Shown piece after piece: positions 16,985 through 25,917 of a stretch of 64,000 bases of DNA. This DNA is from Verrucomicrobiaceae bacterium (GTDB lineage: Bacteria > Verrucomicrobiota > Verrucomicrobiia > Verrucomicrobiales > Akkermansiaceae). Under the pieces are notes generated by a model that was given only the letters and a program-made list of their open reading frames with translations, had not been told where the DNA came from and made no database searches. The stretch lies in contig JAIXWR010000010.1 of the NCBI GenBank assembly GCA_027491155.1, positions 168,588 through 232,587 on the forward strand, given 5' to 3'. Position 1 is the stretch's first letter. The number at the start of each line of letters is the position of its first letter. The position numbers and the translations under genes were made by a program.

Positions 16985-19030
16985 ATGCATCCGCCACTGA
17001 GCCCGATCCGCACCGTTTCCGTCTTCCTCGCCCTCACCGGCAGCCTGTTCGCCCAGGAAAACTCCCAGCTCGCCCCGACCATCGTCGAGGCGGAGCGGAT
17101 CGATGACGAGCCCCGCGCCGTCAGCGTGGTCTCGGAGGAATCGCTCGAACTCTTCCAAACCACCACCTTCTCCGGCCTCTCCGGCATCGTCCCGGGCTTC
17201 AACGTGGTCTCTGCCGACTCCCGCGGTTACGGCCAGGTCGTGGTGATGCGCGGCTCCACCAACACGCTCTTCTTCGGCTCGCCCGCGCTCGGCCTCTACA
17301 TCGACGACGTCCCGCTGGGCGACGCCGACACCTACCCTTCCAGCCTGCTCGACCTCGCGGAAGTCCGCGTCCACCGCGGCCCCCAGGGCCCCTACTTCGG
17401 TCGCAACGGTGCCGCCGGGATGGTCGAAATGTTCACCCCTCGCCCGGGTGACGAGATGAAGACCACCCTGACCGCCGAATACGGCTCCTACGACCACGTC
17501 GGCCTGGGCCTCAATACCTCCGGCCCGCTCGGCGGCGATTTCTCCTACAGCCTCCAGCTTTTCCACGACGAACGAGACGGCTACATCCGGAACGCCTTCT
17601 ACGGCAACGAGGCCGACGACCGCGAATCGAACGGTGGCCTGCTCAACCTGTTCTGGAACCCCAGCGACGACTTCGAGCTCCGCCTCCGCTTCTATGCCGA
17701 GCAGGTCAACGACGGCTCCCAGCGCCTGTCCTCGCTGTTCTCGCCCGACTCCTTCACCGACTTCTCGGACTTCCCCGGCGCCACCGACCTCGAGCGCTAC
17801 CAACTCTCGCTCCATTCCCGGAAGGACTTCTCCTGGGGCAAGGTGGAGACCATCAGCAGCTACCAGACCTGGGAACTCGACCCGTCCACCGTCGACCTCG
17901 ACCTGTCCTTCCCCAACCCGGCCAACGGCTTCGCCGACAGCCGCTCGAACATCACCCAGCAGCAGGACCTCGTCTCCAACGAGCTGCGCTTCACTTCGTC
18001 GGAAGACGCCACGCCCTTCACCTGGAAAGCCGGCTTCTTCCAGATGTGGATTGAAAACGAAGGCCTCGCTTCCCGCCAGCTCTTCCCCGGCTTCGTCGAA
18101 GACACCAACTTCTCGATCGACCAGCTCAACCTGGCGGCCTACGGCAACCTGAGCTGGCAGGCGACCGACCGCCTCGCCCTCGATGCCGGACTGCGCGTGG
18201 ACTACCACGAGTCGGAAATCGACCGCGTCCAGAGCGATCCCATCCCGGGCGACGACGTCGTCCGCGGCGACGAGGACGACTGGTTCGTGTCGCCGGTCCT
18301 CGGCCTGACCTACGGCATCACCCCGGCGGTGGACGCTTTCGTCCGCACCAGCCTGGGCAACAAGCCGGCCGGCTTCTCCGCCTACAGCGACAATCCGGCG
18401 CTCGCCCAATTCGACCGCGAGGAGAACTGGTCCAACGAGATCGGGCTCCAGTACGACTGCCCCGCCTACGACCTCCGCGTCGGCCTGCGCGCGTTCTGGG
18501 ACCAGATCGACGACTACCAGTTCAACCAGTCGGTGCCCCGGTCCTCCGATTTCATCGTGCTGAACGCCGACGAGGTCACCTCCCGCGGCGTGGAACTCGA
18601 TCTCGCCTGGGCGCCCGTGGAGCCGGTCACCGTCCGGGCCAGCTTCGGCTACGTGAACGCCGAGTTCGACAGCTACGCAGATCCCTTTGCCCCCGGCACC
18701 TTCTACGACGGCAACGACGTTCCCTTCGTCCCCGAATACACCGGCAGCACGGGCATCCGCTACGACTTCGAAAGCGGCTTCTACGCCCAGACCTCGGTCC
18801 GGGTCTCCGGCCCGACCAAGTTCGACGCCGCCAACACCACCACCTTCACGCAGGATGCCTACGTGCTGTGGGATGCCGAAATCGGCTACGCCACCGAGCG
18901 TTTCAGTGTTGCCCTTTACGGCCGCAACCTCCTCGACGAGGAATACTACACCTTCATCAATCCGCAGATCTTCGCCGGATCCCCCGGCGATCCCCAGGTC
19001 TTCGGCGTTCGCGTCCGCACAACCTTCTGA
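16985..19030 (+). CDS. TonB-dependent outer-membrane receptor
   Basis: The 682-residue protein has a signal peptide ending at SLFAQE, a plug domain (about 30-160) with the pattern VVVMRGSTNTLFFGSPALG and VRVHRGPQGPYFGRNGAAG, and a beta-barrel to the terminal aromatic residue (VRTTF). A putative TonB box is APTIVEA just after the signal. It is of the FepA/CirA-like general type, without the extra signalling domain of FecA-type receptors. The ligand is unknown. It heads a four-gene set with two PQQ-like propellers and a small exported protein (gaps of 64, 14 and 20 nt), which suggests uptake linked to periplasmic substrate handling. Confidence 0.92.
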   Translation: MHPPLSPIRTVSVFLALTGSLFAQENSQLAPTIVEAERIDDEPRAVSVVSEESLELFQTTTFSGLSGIVPGFNVVSADSRGYGQVVVMRGSTNTLFFGSPALGLYIDDVPLGDADTYPSSLLDLAEVRVHRGPQGPYFGRNGAAGMVEMFTPRPGDEMKTTLTAEYGSYDHVGLGLNTSGPLGGDFSYSLQLFHDERDGYIRNAFYGNEADDRESNGGLLNLFWNPSDDFELRLRFYAEQVNDGSQRLSSLFSPDSFTDFSDFPGATDLERYQLSLHSRKDFSWGKVETISSYQTWELDPSTVDLDLSFPNPANGFADSRSNITQQQDLVSNELRFTSSEDATPFTWKAGFFQMWIENEGLASRQLFPGFVEDTNFSIDQLNLAAYGNLSWQATDRLALDAGLRVDYHESEIDRVQSDPIPGDDVVRGDEDDWFVSPVLGLTYGITPAVDAFVRTSLGNKPAGFSAYSDNPALAQFDREENWSNEIGLQYDCPAYDLRVGLRAFWDQIDDYQFNQSVPRSSDFIVLNADEVTSRGVELDLAWAPVEPVTVRASFGYVNAEFDSYADPFAPGTFYDGNDVPFVPEYTGSTGIRYDFESGFYAQTSVRVSGPTKFDAANTTTFTQDAYVLWDAEIGYATERFSVALYGRNLLDEEYYTFINPQIFAGSPGDPQVFGVRVRTTF

Positions 19031-19094
19031 CCGATTCCATGGGGCCGGCCGTTCACCGCGGCCGGCCCCGCGAAGCTCCAACCCCGACTCCACC

Positions 19095-21329
19095 ATGCGC
19101 CCGCTCCTCCTGTCCCTCCTCCTTGCCACCCCGCTGCTCGCCGACGTCACCGGCTGGATCGACTGGCGCGGTCCGCTCCAGACCGGGGCATCGCTCGAGA
19201 AGAATCTCCCGGACCACCTCGACCCCGACAAGCCGCTCTGGATTTACGAAGTCCAGGGTGCCGGCACTCCCGTCATCGCCGACGGCCTGCTCTACGCCTA
19301 CGGCTACTACGGCGAGAAGGGCGAGGAAACCCAGGAAGCCCTGATTTGCCTCGATGCCGTGACCGGCGAGAAGAAGTGGGAAGCGCGCTTCTCCGACTAC
19401 ATCTCCGACACGGTTTACAACCGCTACGCCATCGGCGCGCCGACCGTCGACGCGGAGACCGGCAACGTTTACCTCCAGACCGCCAACGGCCGCTGTGTCG
19501 GCTTCACGCGCGACGGGAAGAAGCTGTGGGAAATCTCGCTGATCGAGGACTACGGCCGCCTCACCTTCCCGAACGGCCGCACGGGTGCCCCCGCCGTCTT
19601 CAAGCACCTCGTCATCTTCCACTGCGTCACCGCGAACTGGGGCGCCACCGGTCCCGCGGCAGACCGCTTCTACGCCTTCGACAAGCTCACCGGTCAGCTC
19701 GTTTGGACCTCCACCCCCGGCGTCTCGCCGGTCGATTCCTCCTTCGGCATGCCGGTCTTCGGCACCCTCGAAGGCCGCGATGTCTTCTACGCCGGCACCG
19801 GCTGCGGACATGTGGTGTGCATCGACGCCAACGTGGGCACCCCGCTGTGGCGCTTCCACCTTTCCCAAGGCGGCGTCAACGGCCAGATCCTCATCGCCGG
19901 CCCCGACCGCCTGATTGCGGCGCACGGTGTGGAAAACACCGACGCCTCCACCTCCGGCCGCATGGTCAGCCTCAAGATCCCGACGACCTACCCGAAGGAC
20001 ACCAAGGAGATCCTGGTCCTCGACAAGTCCGCCGAGGCCTGGCGCAACGACGACATCACCGCCTTCTCGTCGTCTCCGGTTCTCGCCGACGGCAAGGTGT
20101 ATGTCACCATCAACACCGGAGAGTTGCTCTGTGTCGATGCCACCTCCGGCAAGACCCTGTGGCGCGAAAAGCTCGGCCCCGACCAGATCCACGCCTCGCC
20201 CACCTATGGCGACGGCAAGCTCTACGTCCCGATCTTCGACGGCACCTTCGCCATCGTCGATCCCTCGAAGGAGTCCGGCCGCGTGCTCAGCAAGTTCAAG
20301 CTCGAGGAGAACCTGCTCGGCGCCCCCGCGATCTGGGCCGGCAAGGTTTACCTCTTCTCAAAGACCGCGATCCACTGCTGGGGCCCGAAGGAAGGCACCT
20401 TCACCGGCGCGCCCGCCCCGGCCCCGGTCACCCCCGGTGAAATCGCCCAACTCCAGGTCGTCCCCGCCGAGTTCTTCCTCACCCGCGGTGCCTCGCAGGA
20501 GTTCAAGGTCTACGGCCTCGACGCCATGGGCCGCCGGGTCAAGGAGGTCACCCCGGAAAAGTGGGAACCCTTCATCCCGCCGACCGCCCTGGTGAAGTCG
20601 ACCGTCGACGCCACCTTCAAGGGCTCCACCCTCACCGCCGGTCCCGAGGCCAAGTTGTCCGCCGGCGCGTTCAAGGCCAGCCTCGGCAAGCTCGGCGGCA
20701 CCACCCGCGGCCGGATCATCGCTTCCGCCCCCTACGCGGAAGACTTCGAATCCTTCACCCTCGACCAGGCCTCGCCCGAAGGCGAGAAGGTCACCTTCCC
20801 GCCCCTTCCCTGGCTCGGCGCCCGCCTGAAATGGTACGTGCTCGAAAAGGACGGGTCGAAGGTCCTCGCCAACCGCCTCGACAACATCCTGTTCCAGCGG
20901 ACGATGAACTTCTTCGGCAGCACCGAGCTTCACGACTACGTCCTCGAGGGCGACGTCATGACCGACGGCACGCGGCGCATCATGTCCTCCGTCGGCTTCA
21001 TCAACCAGCGCTACCTCATCGCCCTGATCGGCAACGCCCAGGTGCTTGAGGTCTCGAGCAACCACGAGCGGGTCAAGCAGTCGGTCAAGTTCCCGGTCAA
21101 GCCGAACACCTGGTATCGCCTCAAGACCCGCGTGAAGGCCAACCCGGACGGCACCGGCACGGTCTTTGCCAAGGCATGGCCGCGCGCCGACAAGGAGCCG
21201 GAAGCCTGGACCATCGAGGTCCCGCTGACCAAGGCCCACCCGAAAGGAGCGCCCGGCGTCTTCGCCTTCAGCCCGCAGTCGCAGAAGCGCGTTTACATCG
21301 ACAACATCAAGCTCAGCCCCGCGAACTGA
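19095..21329 (+). CDS. Exported PQQ-like beta-propeller with C-terminal jelly-roll domain
   Basis: The 744-residue protein has a signal peptide (MRPLLLSLLLATPLLA), a propeller over about 20-440 with blade motifs such as ALICLDAVTGEKKWEA and LLCVDATSGKTLW, then a linker with a Big/Ig-like strand set (about 450-540). A C-terminal region (about 560-744) looks like a concanavalin-type jelly roll and ends in VYIDNIKLSPAN, a common finish of LamG/GH16-like folds. This architecture suggests carbohydrate binding rather than redox catalysis. It lies 64 nt after the TonB receptor and 14 nt before a small exported protein. Confidence 0.85.
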   Translation: MRPLLLSLLLATPLLADVTGWIDWRGPLQTGASLEKNLPDHLDPDKPLWIYEVQGAGTPVIADGLLYAYGYYGEKGEETQEALICLDAVTGEKKWEARFSDYISDTVYNRYAIGAPTVDAETGNVYLQTANGRCVGFTRDGKKLWEISLIEDYGRLTFPNGRTGAPAVFKHLVIFHCVTANWGATGPAADRFYAFDKLTGQLVWTSTPGVSPVDSSFGMPVFGTLEGRDVFYAGTGCGHVVCIDANVGTPLWRFHLSQGGVNGQILIAGPDRLIAAHGVENTDASTSGRMVSLKIPTTYPKDTKEILVLDKSAEAWRNDDITAFSSSPVLADGKVYVTINTGELLCVDATSGKTLWREKLGPDQIHASPTYGDGKLYVPIFDGTFAIVDPSKESGRVLSKFKLEENLLGAPAIWAGKVYLFSKTAIHCWGPKEGTFTGAPAPAPVTPGEIAQLQVVPAEFFLTRGASQEFKVYGLDAMGRRVKEVTPEKWEPFIPPTALVKSTVDATFKGSTLTAGPEAKLSAGAFKASLGKLGGTTRGRIIASAPYAEDFESFTLDQASPEGEKVTFPPLPWLGARLKWYVLEKDGSKVLANRLDNILFQRTMNFFGSTELHDYVLEGDVMTDGTRRIMSSVGFINQRYLIALIGNAQVLEVSSNHERVKQSVKFPVKPNTWYRLKTRVKANPDGTGTVFAKAWPRADKEPEAWTIEVPLTKAHPKGAPGVFAFSPQSQKRVYIDNIKLSPAN

Positions 21330-21343
21330 AGCCTCGCCCTGTC

Positions 21344-21865
21344 ATGAGAACCGCGCGCCTCGCCCTCCTCTCCGCCGTCCTCACGGCCGGAGCGGGCGCG
21401 CACCCCCATGTCGAGCCGCCGGTCTCCGAGTCCAAGCCCGAGCGCGACGCCCTGCTGGTTTCGAAATCCCTGACCCTGTCCGAAGGCCTGCCGAACCCGG
21501 CGAAGGAAGCCGCCGCCTTCGCCCGGGAGGAAAAGCGGCGCGACGTCCGGCCGATCGCCGACTTCCGCTTCTACAAACCGGAAATCAAGCCGGACGCCGG
21601 AAAGGACCAGCGCCTGCGCCGGCTGCTTGCCGAGGCTTCCCACTTCGCCAAATGGTCGCACCGCCGCCGCGGCGGCTTCGTCCCCGACTGGTGCGTCACC
21701 TGGCGCGCCGGCAAGGACGAAGTCCACGCGCTGGTGAGCTTCGGCTGCCAGGAAGTCATCTTCGTCAGTCCCGAACAGCAACTCCGCTACGACCTCACCG
21801 CCTCCGCATTCAAGAATCTCCACGCCGAACTCGCCCCGCTGCGCGCCAAGCGCCCCGACCGCTGA
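21344..21865 (+). CDS. Small exported protein of unknown function
   Basis: The 173-residue product has a short signal peptide ending near GAGAHPH and a charged mature part with a Lys/Arg-rich centre. Single Cys residues occur in PDWCVTWRAG and SFGCQEVIF and could pair with each other. No family is recognised. The tight spacing (14 nt after and 20 nt before PQQ-like genes) marks it as a member of the same operon and perhaps a partner of the propellers. Confidence 0.7.
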   Translation: MRTARLALLSAVLTAGAGAHPHVEPPVSESKPERDALLVSKSLTLSEGLPNPAKEAAAFAREEKRRDVRPIADFRFYKPEIKPDAGKDQRLRRLLAEASHFAKWSHRRRGGFVPDWCVTWRAGKDEVHALVSFGCQEVIFVSPEQQLRYDLTASAFKNLHAELAPLRAKRPDR

Positions 21866-21885
21866 AACCGATCTTCCCACCAGTC

Positions 21886-23403
21886 ATGAAATCATCCCTG
21901 CTCCTGCTCGCACTCGCCACCCCCGTCCTTTCAGCCGATTGGCCGATGTGGGGCGGCACGCCCTCCCGCAACATGGTCGGCAATGCCACCAACCTTCCGT
22001 CCGAGATCGTCCCCGGCGAACTCGACGAGAACGAGCAGCCCGTCCTTTCGAAAGCCAAGAACATCCTCTGGGCCACCAAGCTCGGTTCCCAGAGTTATGG
22101 CAACCCGGTCGTCTCCGGCGGCCGCGTTTACGTCGGCACCAACAACGAGTCCCCCCGCGATCCGAAGCAGACCGGCGACCGCGGCAACCTGATGGTCTTC
22201 GACGAGAAGACCGGCTCCTTCCTCTGGCAGCTCATCATCCCCAAGCTCGGCGCCGGCAAGGTCAGCGACTGGGAATACGTCGGCCTCTGCTCGTCCCCCT
22301 GCGTGGTCGGCGACAAGGTCTGGGTCGTCACCAACCGCGGCGAGATCATGTGCCTCGACGCCAAGGGCATGGCCAACGGCAACGACGGGCCCTTCAAGGA
22401 CGAGGTGAAATACATGTCCGCCGATCCCGCCAACCCGGTCGTCATCGGCGATCAACACGCCGACATCATCTGGAGCTTCGACATGCGCGAGGAGGTCGGG
22501 ATCTTCCCCCACAACGTCTCCTCCTGCTCGCCGATGGTTGTCGACGGCGTCCTCTACACCGCCACCTCCAACGGCGTCGACTGGTCCCACACCAATATCC
22601 CCGCCCCGCTGGCACCCGCCCTGATCGCGGTCGATGCCGAGAAGGGCACCCTCCTCGGCGAGGAAATCTCCGGCGTTTCCGAACGCGTTCTCCACGCCAG
22701 TTGGTCGTCGCCCGCTTTCGGCAAGGTCAACGGCAAGGGCATGATCCTGTGGGGCGGCGGCGACGGCTTCGCCTACGGCTTCGATCCGAAACCGGTGATG
22801 GACGAGGAGGAGGGCATTTCCGTTCTCAAGGAACTCTGGCGCTACGACTGCAACCCGCCCGAATACCGCTTCAAGGACGGCGAACCGATCAAGTATGCCA
22901 CCTTCCGCGGCCCCTCCGAGGTCATCGGCACCACCGTCCTCCACGAGGACCGGGTCTACGCCGTCATCGGACAGGATCCCGAACACGGCGACGGCATCGG
23001 GATGCTGACCTGCATCGACCCCACCAAGACCGGCGACCAGACGGGCAAGCCCGTGTGGACCTTCAAGGACATCGGCCGCTCTATCTCTACCCCCAGCGTC
23101 GCCAACGGTCTCGTCTTCCAGGCCGAATACGACGGCGACCTCCACTGCATCGACGCCAAGACCGGCAAGCAGCTCTGGGTCCACGAAACCCAGTCCCGCG
23201 TCTGGGGCTCGACCCTCGTCGCCGATGGCAAGGTCTTCCTCCCCACCGAGGACGGCGAACTCCACATCCTCGCCGCCACCAAGGAGAAGAAGGTCCTCGG
23301 CACCGCTTCCTTCGGCGCCCCGATCTACTCGAGCCCGATCGTCGCCAACAACGTCCTCTACATCGCGACGATGACCCACCTCTACGCCATCGGGACGAAG
23401 TAA
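21886..23403 (+). CDS. Exported PQQ-like beta-propeller protein
   Basis: The 505-residue protein opens with a signal peptide and SADWPMWGGTPSRNMV, a hallmark start of a PQQ-like subfamily frequent in Planctomycetota and Verrucomicrobiota. Blade motifs include LMVFDEKTGSFLWQL, IMCLDAKG and LHCIDAKTGKQLWVHE. The N-terminal part has insertions compared with BamB, and no redox-enzyme signature is evident. It is the last gene of the TonB receptor set. The next gene starts about 190 bp further on in a stretch of lower G+C. Confidence 0.87.
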   Translation: MKSSLLLLALATPVLSADWPMWGGTPSRNMVGNATNLPSEIVPGELDENEQPVLSKAKNILWATKLGSQSYGNPVVSGGRVYVGTNNESPRDPKQTGDRGNLMVFDEKTGSFLWQLIIPKLGAGKVSDWEYVGLCSSPCVVGDKVWVVTNRGEIMCLDAKGMANGNDGPFKDEVKYMSADPANPVVIGDQHADIIWSFDMREEVGIFPHNVSSCSPMVVDGVLYTATSNGVDWSHTNIPAPLAPALIAVDAEKGTLLGEEISGVSERVLHASWSSPAFGKVNGKGMILWGGGDGFAYGFDPKPVMDEEEGISVLKELWRYDCNPPEYRFKDGEPIKYATFRGPSEVIGTTVLHEDRVYAVIGQDPEHGDGIGMLTCIDPTKTGDQTGKPVWTFKDIGRSISTPSVANGLVFQAEYDGDLHCIDAKTGKQLWVHETQSRVWGSTLVADGKVFLPTEDGELHILAATKEKKVLGTASFGAPIYSSPIVANNVLYIATMTHLYAIGTK

Positions 23404-23454
23404 AGGCCGGACGCAGGTATCGACATCCGGGACTTCACTCCACAATGTCAGGTC

Positions 23455-23634
23455 ATGAATCAGGAACTTCGGGAGCCCGTTCGACGCCGTGTCGGCGGCA
23501 GTCTCTCCGTCCTGCCACCGCTTGTCCGTCTGGAAACTCTCCGCCGAAACGCCCTTTGGCTGCGCGGGGGGATTTGGCAACCACCTGCTAACGATGGAAC
23601 CCACGTTCGAAAAGCTGTTGGTCCGGCTCGCTGA
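23455..23634 (+). CDS. Possible small protein upstream of the nucleotidyltransferase
   Basis: A 59-codon frame with its own ATG (23455) overlaps the nucleotidyltransferase start by 41 bases in another frame. The product is basic and rich in Leu and Arg (VRRRVGGSLSVLPPLVRLE). Short partner genes often precede nucleotidyltransferases of toxin-antitoxin type, which is the only reason to list it. Composition alone does not prove coding. Confidence 0.22.
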   Translation: MNQELREPVRRRVGGSLSVLPPLVRLETLRRNALWLRGGIWQPPANDGTHVRKAVGPAR

Positions 23635-24067
23635 CGGTGGAGTGGATTTCGTGATCGTCGGCGGAATCGCCGTCACTCTCCATGGCTATGTCCGGCTGAC
23701 CGAGGATGTCGACATCCTCATCGACACCTCGCTGCCGAATGTCCGTCGATTCCTAGATGCGCTTGCCGATTATGGCGAGGGCTTTGCCCGCGAACTTTCG
23801 CCGGAGGACTTCAATGACGAGGAAGGTGCCATCAGGATCGTCGAAGAAACGGAGCGGAGCCAGATCGACGTCTTCACCCGGATGTCCGGACTGCGCTATG
23901 CCGACCTCCGCGCCGACGCGGATATCCTATCGCTTTCCGGTCATTCGATTCCCTACGCCTCGAAAGCAGCACTCATCGGGCTGAAAAGCCGGTCCGTTCG
24001 TGAGAAGGATCAGTTCGATGTCGCCGCTTTGAAGAAACTCACTGAAAACCCGAAAGCCTTCGATTGA
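23594..24067 (+). CDS. Nucleotidyltransferase-fold protein (DUF6036/AbiEii-like)
   Basis: The 157-residue protein shows the minimal nucleotidyltransferase core: a helix-turn VIVGGIAVTLHGYVR with the GG motif, then LTEDVDILID with the paired acidic residues, and a later acidic strand SQIDVF. The C-terminal part (SKAALIGLKSRSVREKDQFD) fits the DUF6036/AbiEii group. Members include toxin-antitoxin and abortive-infection nucleotidyltransferases as well as aminoglycoside-resistance-like orphans. No toxin or antitoxin partner of known type is adjacent. G+C is clearly lower than in the flanking genes, consistent with acquisition. Confidence 0.78.
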   Translation: MEPTFEKLLVRLADGGVDFVIVGGIAVTLHGYVRLTEDVDILIDTSLPNVRRFLDALADYGEGFARELSPEDFNDEEGAIRIVEETERSQIDVFTRMSGLRYADLRADADILSLSGHSIPYASKAALIGLKSRSVREKDQFDVAALKKLTENPKAFD

Positions 24068-24145
24068 TCCCACGCACCCAGCGCCTTCAAAAGCCCCTTG
24101 CCCGGAAGCCCATCCATCCTATCCATCCCGGTCCCTTTTCCCCGA

Positions 24146-25216
24146 ATGTCCTCCACCCTCACTCCCGCCGAAGCCGCCGCCCAACTCGACGCCCACACCC
24201 GCGAGATGGTGAGGTGGCACTTCTCCCCGGAAACCGGCTGCCCCTACTGGCTCGAACAGGCGAAATCGCTGCCCTTCGACCCGCTCAAGGACATCACCTG
24301 CTTCAACGACGTCCTCCAGTTCGAGCCCTTCGACGACGAGGTCCTGCGCAAGGAAGACCCCGCGCTTTTCATCCCGAAAGCCTTCGGCAAGCGCCCCTAC
24401 AACGTCTTCGAAACCGGCGGCACCACGGGCATGCCGAAGCAGCGCATCGGCTGGGACGACTACCAGACCGACTACACCGAGTTCTCCGAACACTACGGCC
24501 CCGACTTCTTCCCGCAGGGCGCCAACTGGCTGATGGTCGGACCGACCGGCCCGCGCCGGTTGCGCCTCGCGATCGAGCACCTCGCGAACATCCGCGGCGG
24601 CGCCTGCTACTTCATCGACCTCGACCCGCGCTGGGTGAAGCGCCTGATCGGCATTGGTGAAATGCGCATGGCCAAGCTTTACCAGGAACACGTCATCGAC
24701 CAGGCCGCCACCATCATCCGCCACCGCGACATCGGCTGCCTCTTCACCACCCCAAAGCTCCTCGAAAGCCTCGCCGAGCGGATGTCGCTGGTCGATGCCG
24801 GCATCCGCGGCGTCTTCGCCGGCGGCACCACCATGACCCCGCAGTATGTCCGCTTCATCGAAGAGGAAGTGCTCGAGGGGAAGATCAACTTCGCCCCCAC
24901 CTATGGCAACACCCTGATGGGCCTCGCCATCAGCAAGAAGCGCGCGCCCGGCGAATACAGCCTCACCTACCACGCCCCGCAACCGCGCGCCGTCCTGCGC
25001 ATCGTCAACCCCGACGACATCTCGCAGGTCATGCCCTACGGCGAATACGGCCGCGTCGAACTGACCACCATGACCAAGGAGTTCTTCATGCCGAGATTCC
25101 TCGAACGCGACGAAGCCATCCGCCGCGCGCCTTGCGACGAGTTTCCCTGGGATGGCGTCGGTGACGTCCGGCCCTTCCAGAGCGGCACGAAGACGGTGAT
25201 CGAAGGGGTGTATTGA
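24146..25216 (+). CDS. AMP-forming ligase-like (phenylacetate-CoA ligase-type) protein
   Basis: The 356-residue protein resembles the N-terminal domain of ANL adenylating enzymes of the PaaK/coenzyme F390 synthetase kind. The phosphate-binding loop is FETGGTTGMPKQ (about residues 92-103), a later GGTTMTP may align with the second core motif, and an APTYGNTLMG segment occupies the place of the A5 motif. The lysine-bearing C-terminal domain is largely missing, as in several PaaK-like proteins. It probably activates a carboxylic acid, perhaps aromatic. It opens a run of + strand biosynthetic-looking genes (see the 25918 and 27467 entries). The start at 24146 gives the natural N-terminus. Confidence 0.78.
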   Translation: MSSTLTPAEAAAQLDAHTREMVRWHFSPETGCPYWLEQAKSLPFDPLKDITCFNDVLQFEPFDDEVLRKEDPALFIPKAFGKRPYNVFETGGTTGMPKQRIGWDDYQTDYTEFSEHYGPDFFPQGANWLMVGPTGPRRLRLAIEHLANIRGGACYFIDLDPRWVKRLIGIGEMRMAKLYQEHVIDQAATIIRHRDIGCLFTTPKLLESLAERMSLVDAGIRGVFAGGTTMTPQYVRFIEEEVLEGKINFAPTYGNTLMGLAISKKRAPGEYSLTYHAPQPRAVLRIVNPDDISQVMPYGEYGRVELTTMTKEFFMPRFLERDEAIRRAPCDEFPWDGVGDVRPFQSGTKTVIEGVY

Positions 25217-25239
25217 ATCCACCCCGAACTCCGTGCCCT

Positions 25240-25671
25240 ATGCTTCAAGACGTAGCCACCTGCCAAGCGAACTACGATCGATTCATCGAACAGGTGACTC
25301 GGTCGAGAGAAGCATGGGGACTTCGCAACCCCGAAGGCGGCTGGGCCCAATGCCCTTCTAGTGAGTTTGAAGATGCAGATGTGATCGTTTTTTGGTCGGA
25401 GAAAGCTTACGCCGGGCGACATGCGGTCAACGAATGGAATGAGTATTTCCCGACTCCGATCAGCTTGATGGAATTGATGGGCACGTGGCTCCAGGGCATG
25501 CAGCAGGACGGCTCCCTTGTTGGTCCCAACTGGGACGCGAATCTGTGCGGTCTTGAGGTCGAACCTGCCCAGCTCGCACAACGGCTCCTCGATGTCGAAT
25601 CACATCATCCCGCGAGAGGCATGCCAAAGGGGATCGATACCACGATCGAAAAAGAAGATGACCTGCCATGA
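25240..25671 (+). CDS. DUF2750 domain protein
   Basis: A 143-residue cytoplasmic protein fitting DUF2750: WGLRNPEGGWAQ near the start, VIVFWSEKAYA, a central LMELMGTWLQGMQQDG and VGPNWDANLCGLEVEP. The family has no known function and is often found among immunity-type or stress genes. G+C is lower than in both neighbours, so it may be an insertion into the surrounding gene run rather than part of the pathway. Confidence 0.82.
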   Translation: MLQDVATCQANYDRFIEQVTRSREAWGLRNPEGGWAQCPSSEFEDADVIVFWSEKAYAGRHAVNEWNEYFPTPISLMELMGTWLQGMQQDGSLVGPNWDANLCGLEVEPAQLAQRLLDVESHHPARGMPKGIDTTIEKEDDLP

Positions 25672-25867
25672 AGCGCATTACCGCCGTCGAATTTTCGTGG
25701 TCCATTGGAAATGAGATCCGCCCGCCATCCGCAGCCGCTTGCGGACAGCTTGATCTGTGCGACCGCTCTCAGTTGGAAAGCCGAAATTTGGACACGGGAC
25801 GAACACTTCGAAGACCTGCCCCACGTTCTATACTTCCCGAAATCTCCCACTGATCACTGCTCACTGA

Positions 25868-25910
25868 CCTGTCCTCCGTAGCCTCGGCGAAGGAGGATCA
25901 CTCGGCACTT
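25868..25910 (+). repeat. Hairpin repeat, family 1, with 13-bp leader
   Basis: TGTCCTCC and GGAGGA form the arms of a short hairpin at about 25870-25897 with GTAGCCTCGGCGAA between them. It is directly followed by ATCACTCGGCACTT (25897-25910), seven bases before the next start codon. The same block recurs before 32010, and its tail before 38064. Related hairpins surround the GIY-YIG gene at the right end of the window. The 246-bp spacer to the left holds no convincing gene. Confidence 0.7.
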
Positions 25911-25917
25911 CATCAAG

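Noticed and set aside
25668..25853. 61-codon frame starting at the DUF2750 stop (ATGA)
   Set aside because: No motif, odd composition, and its end is formed by the repeat element; it is probably spacer or a remnant.
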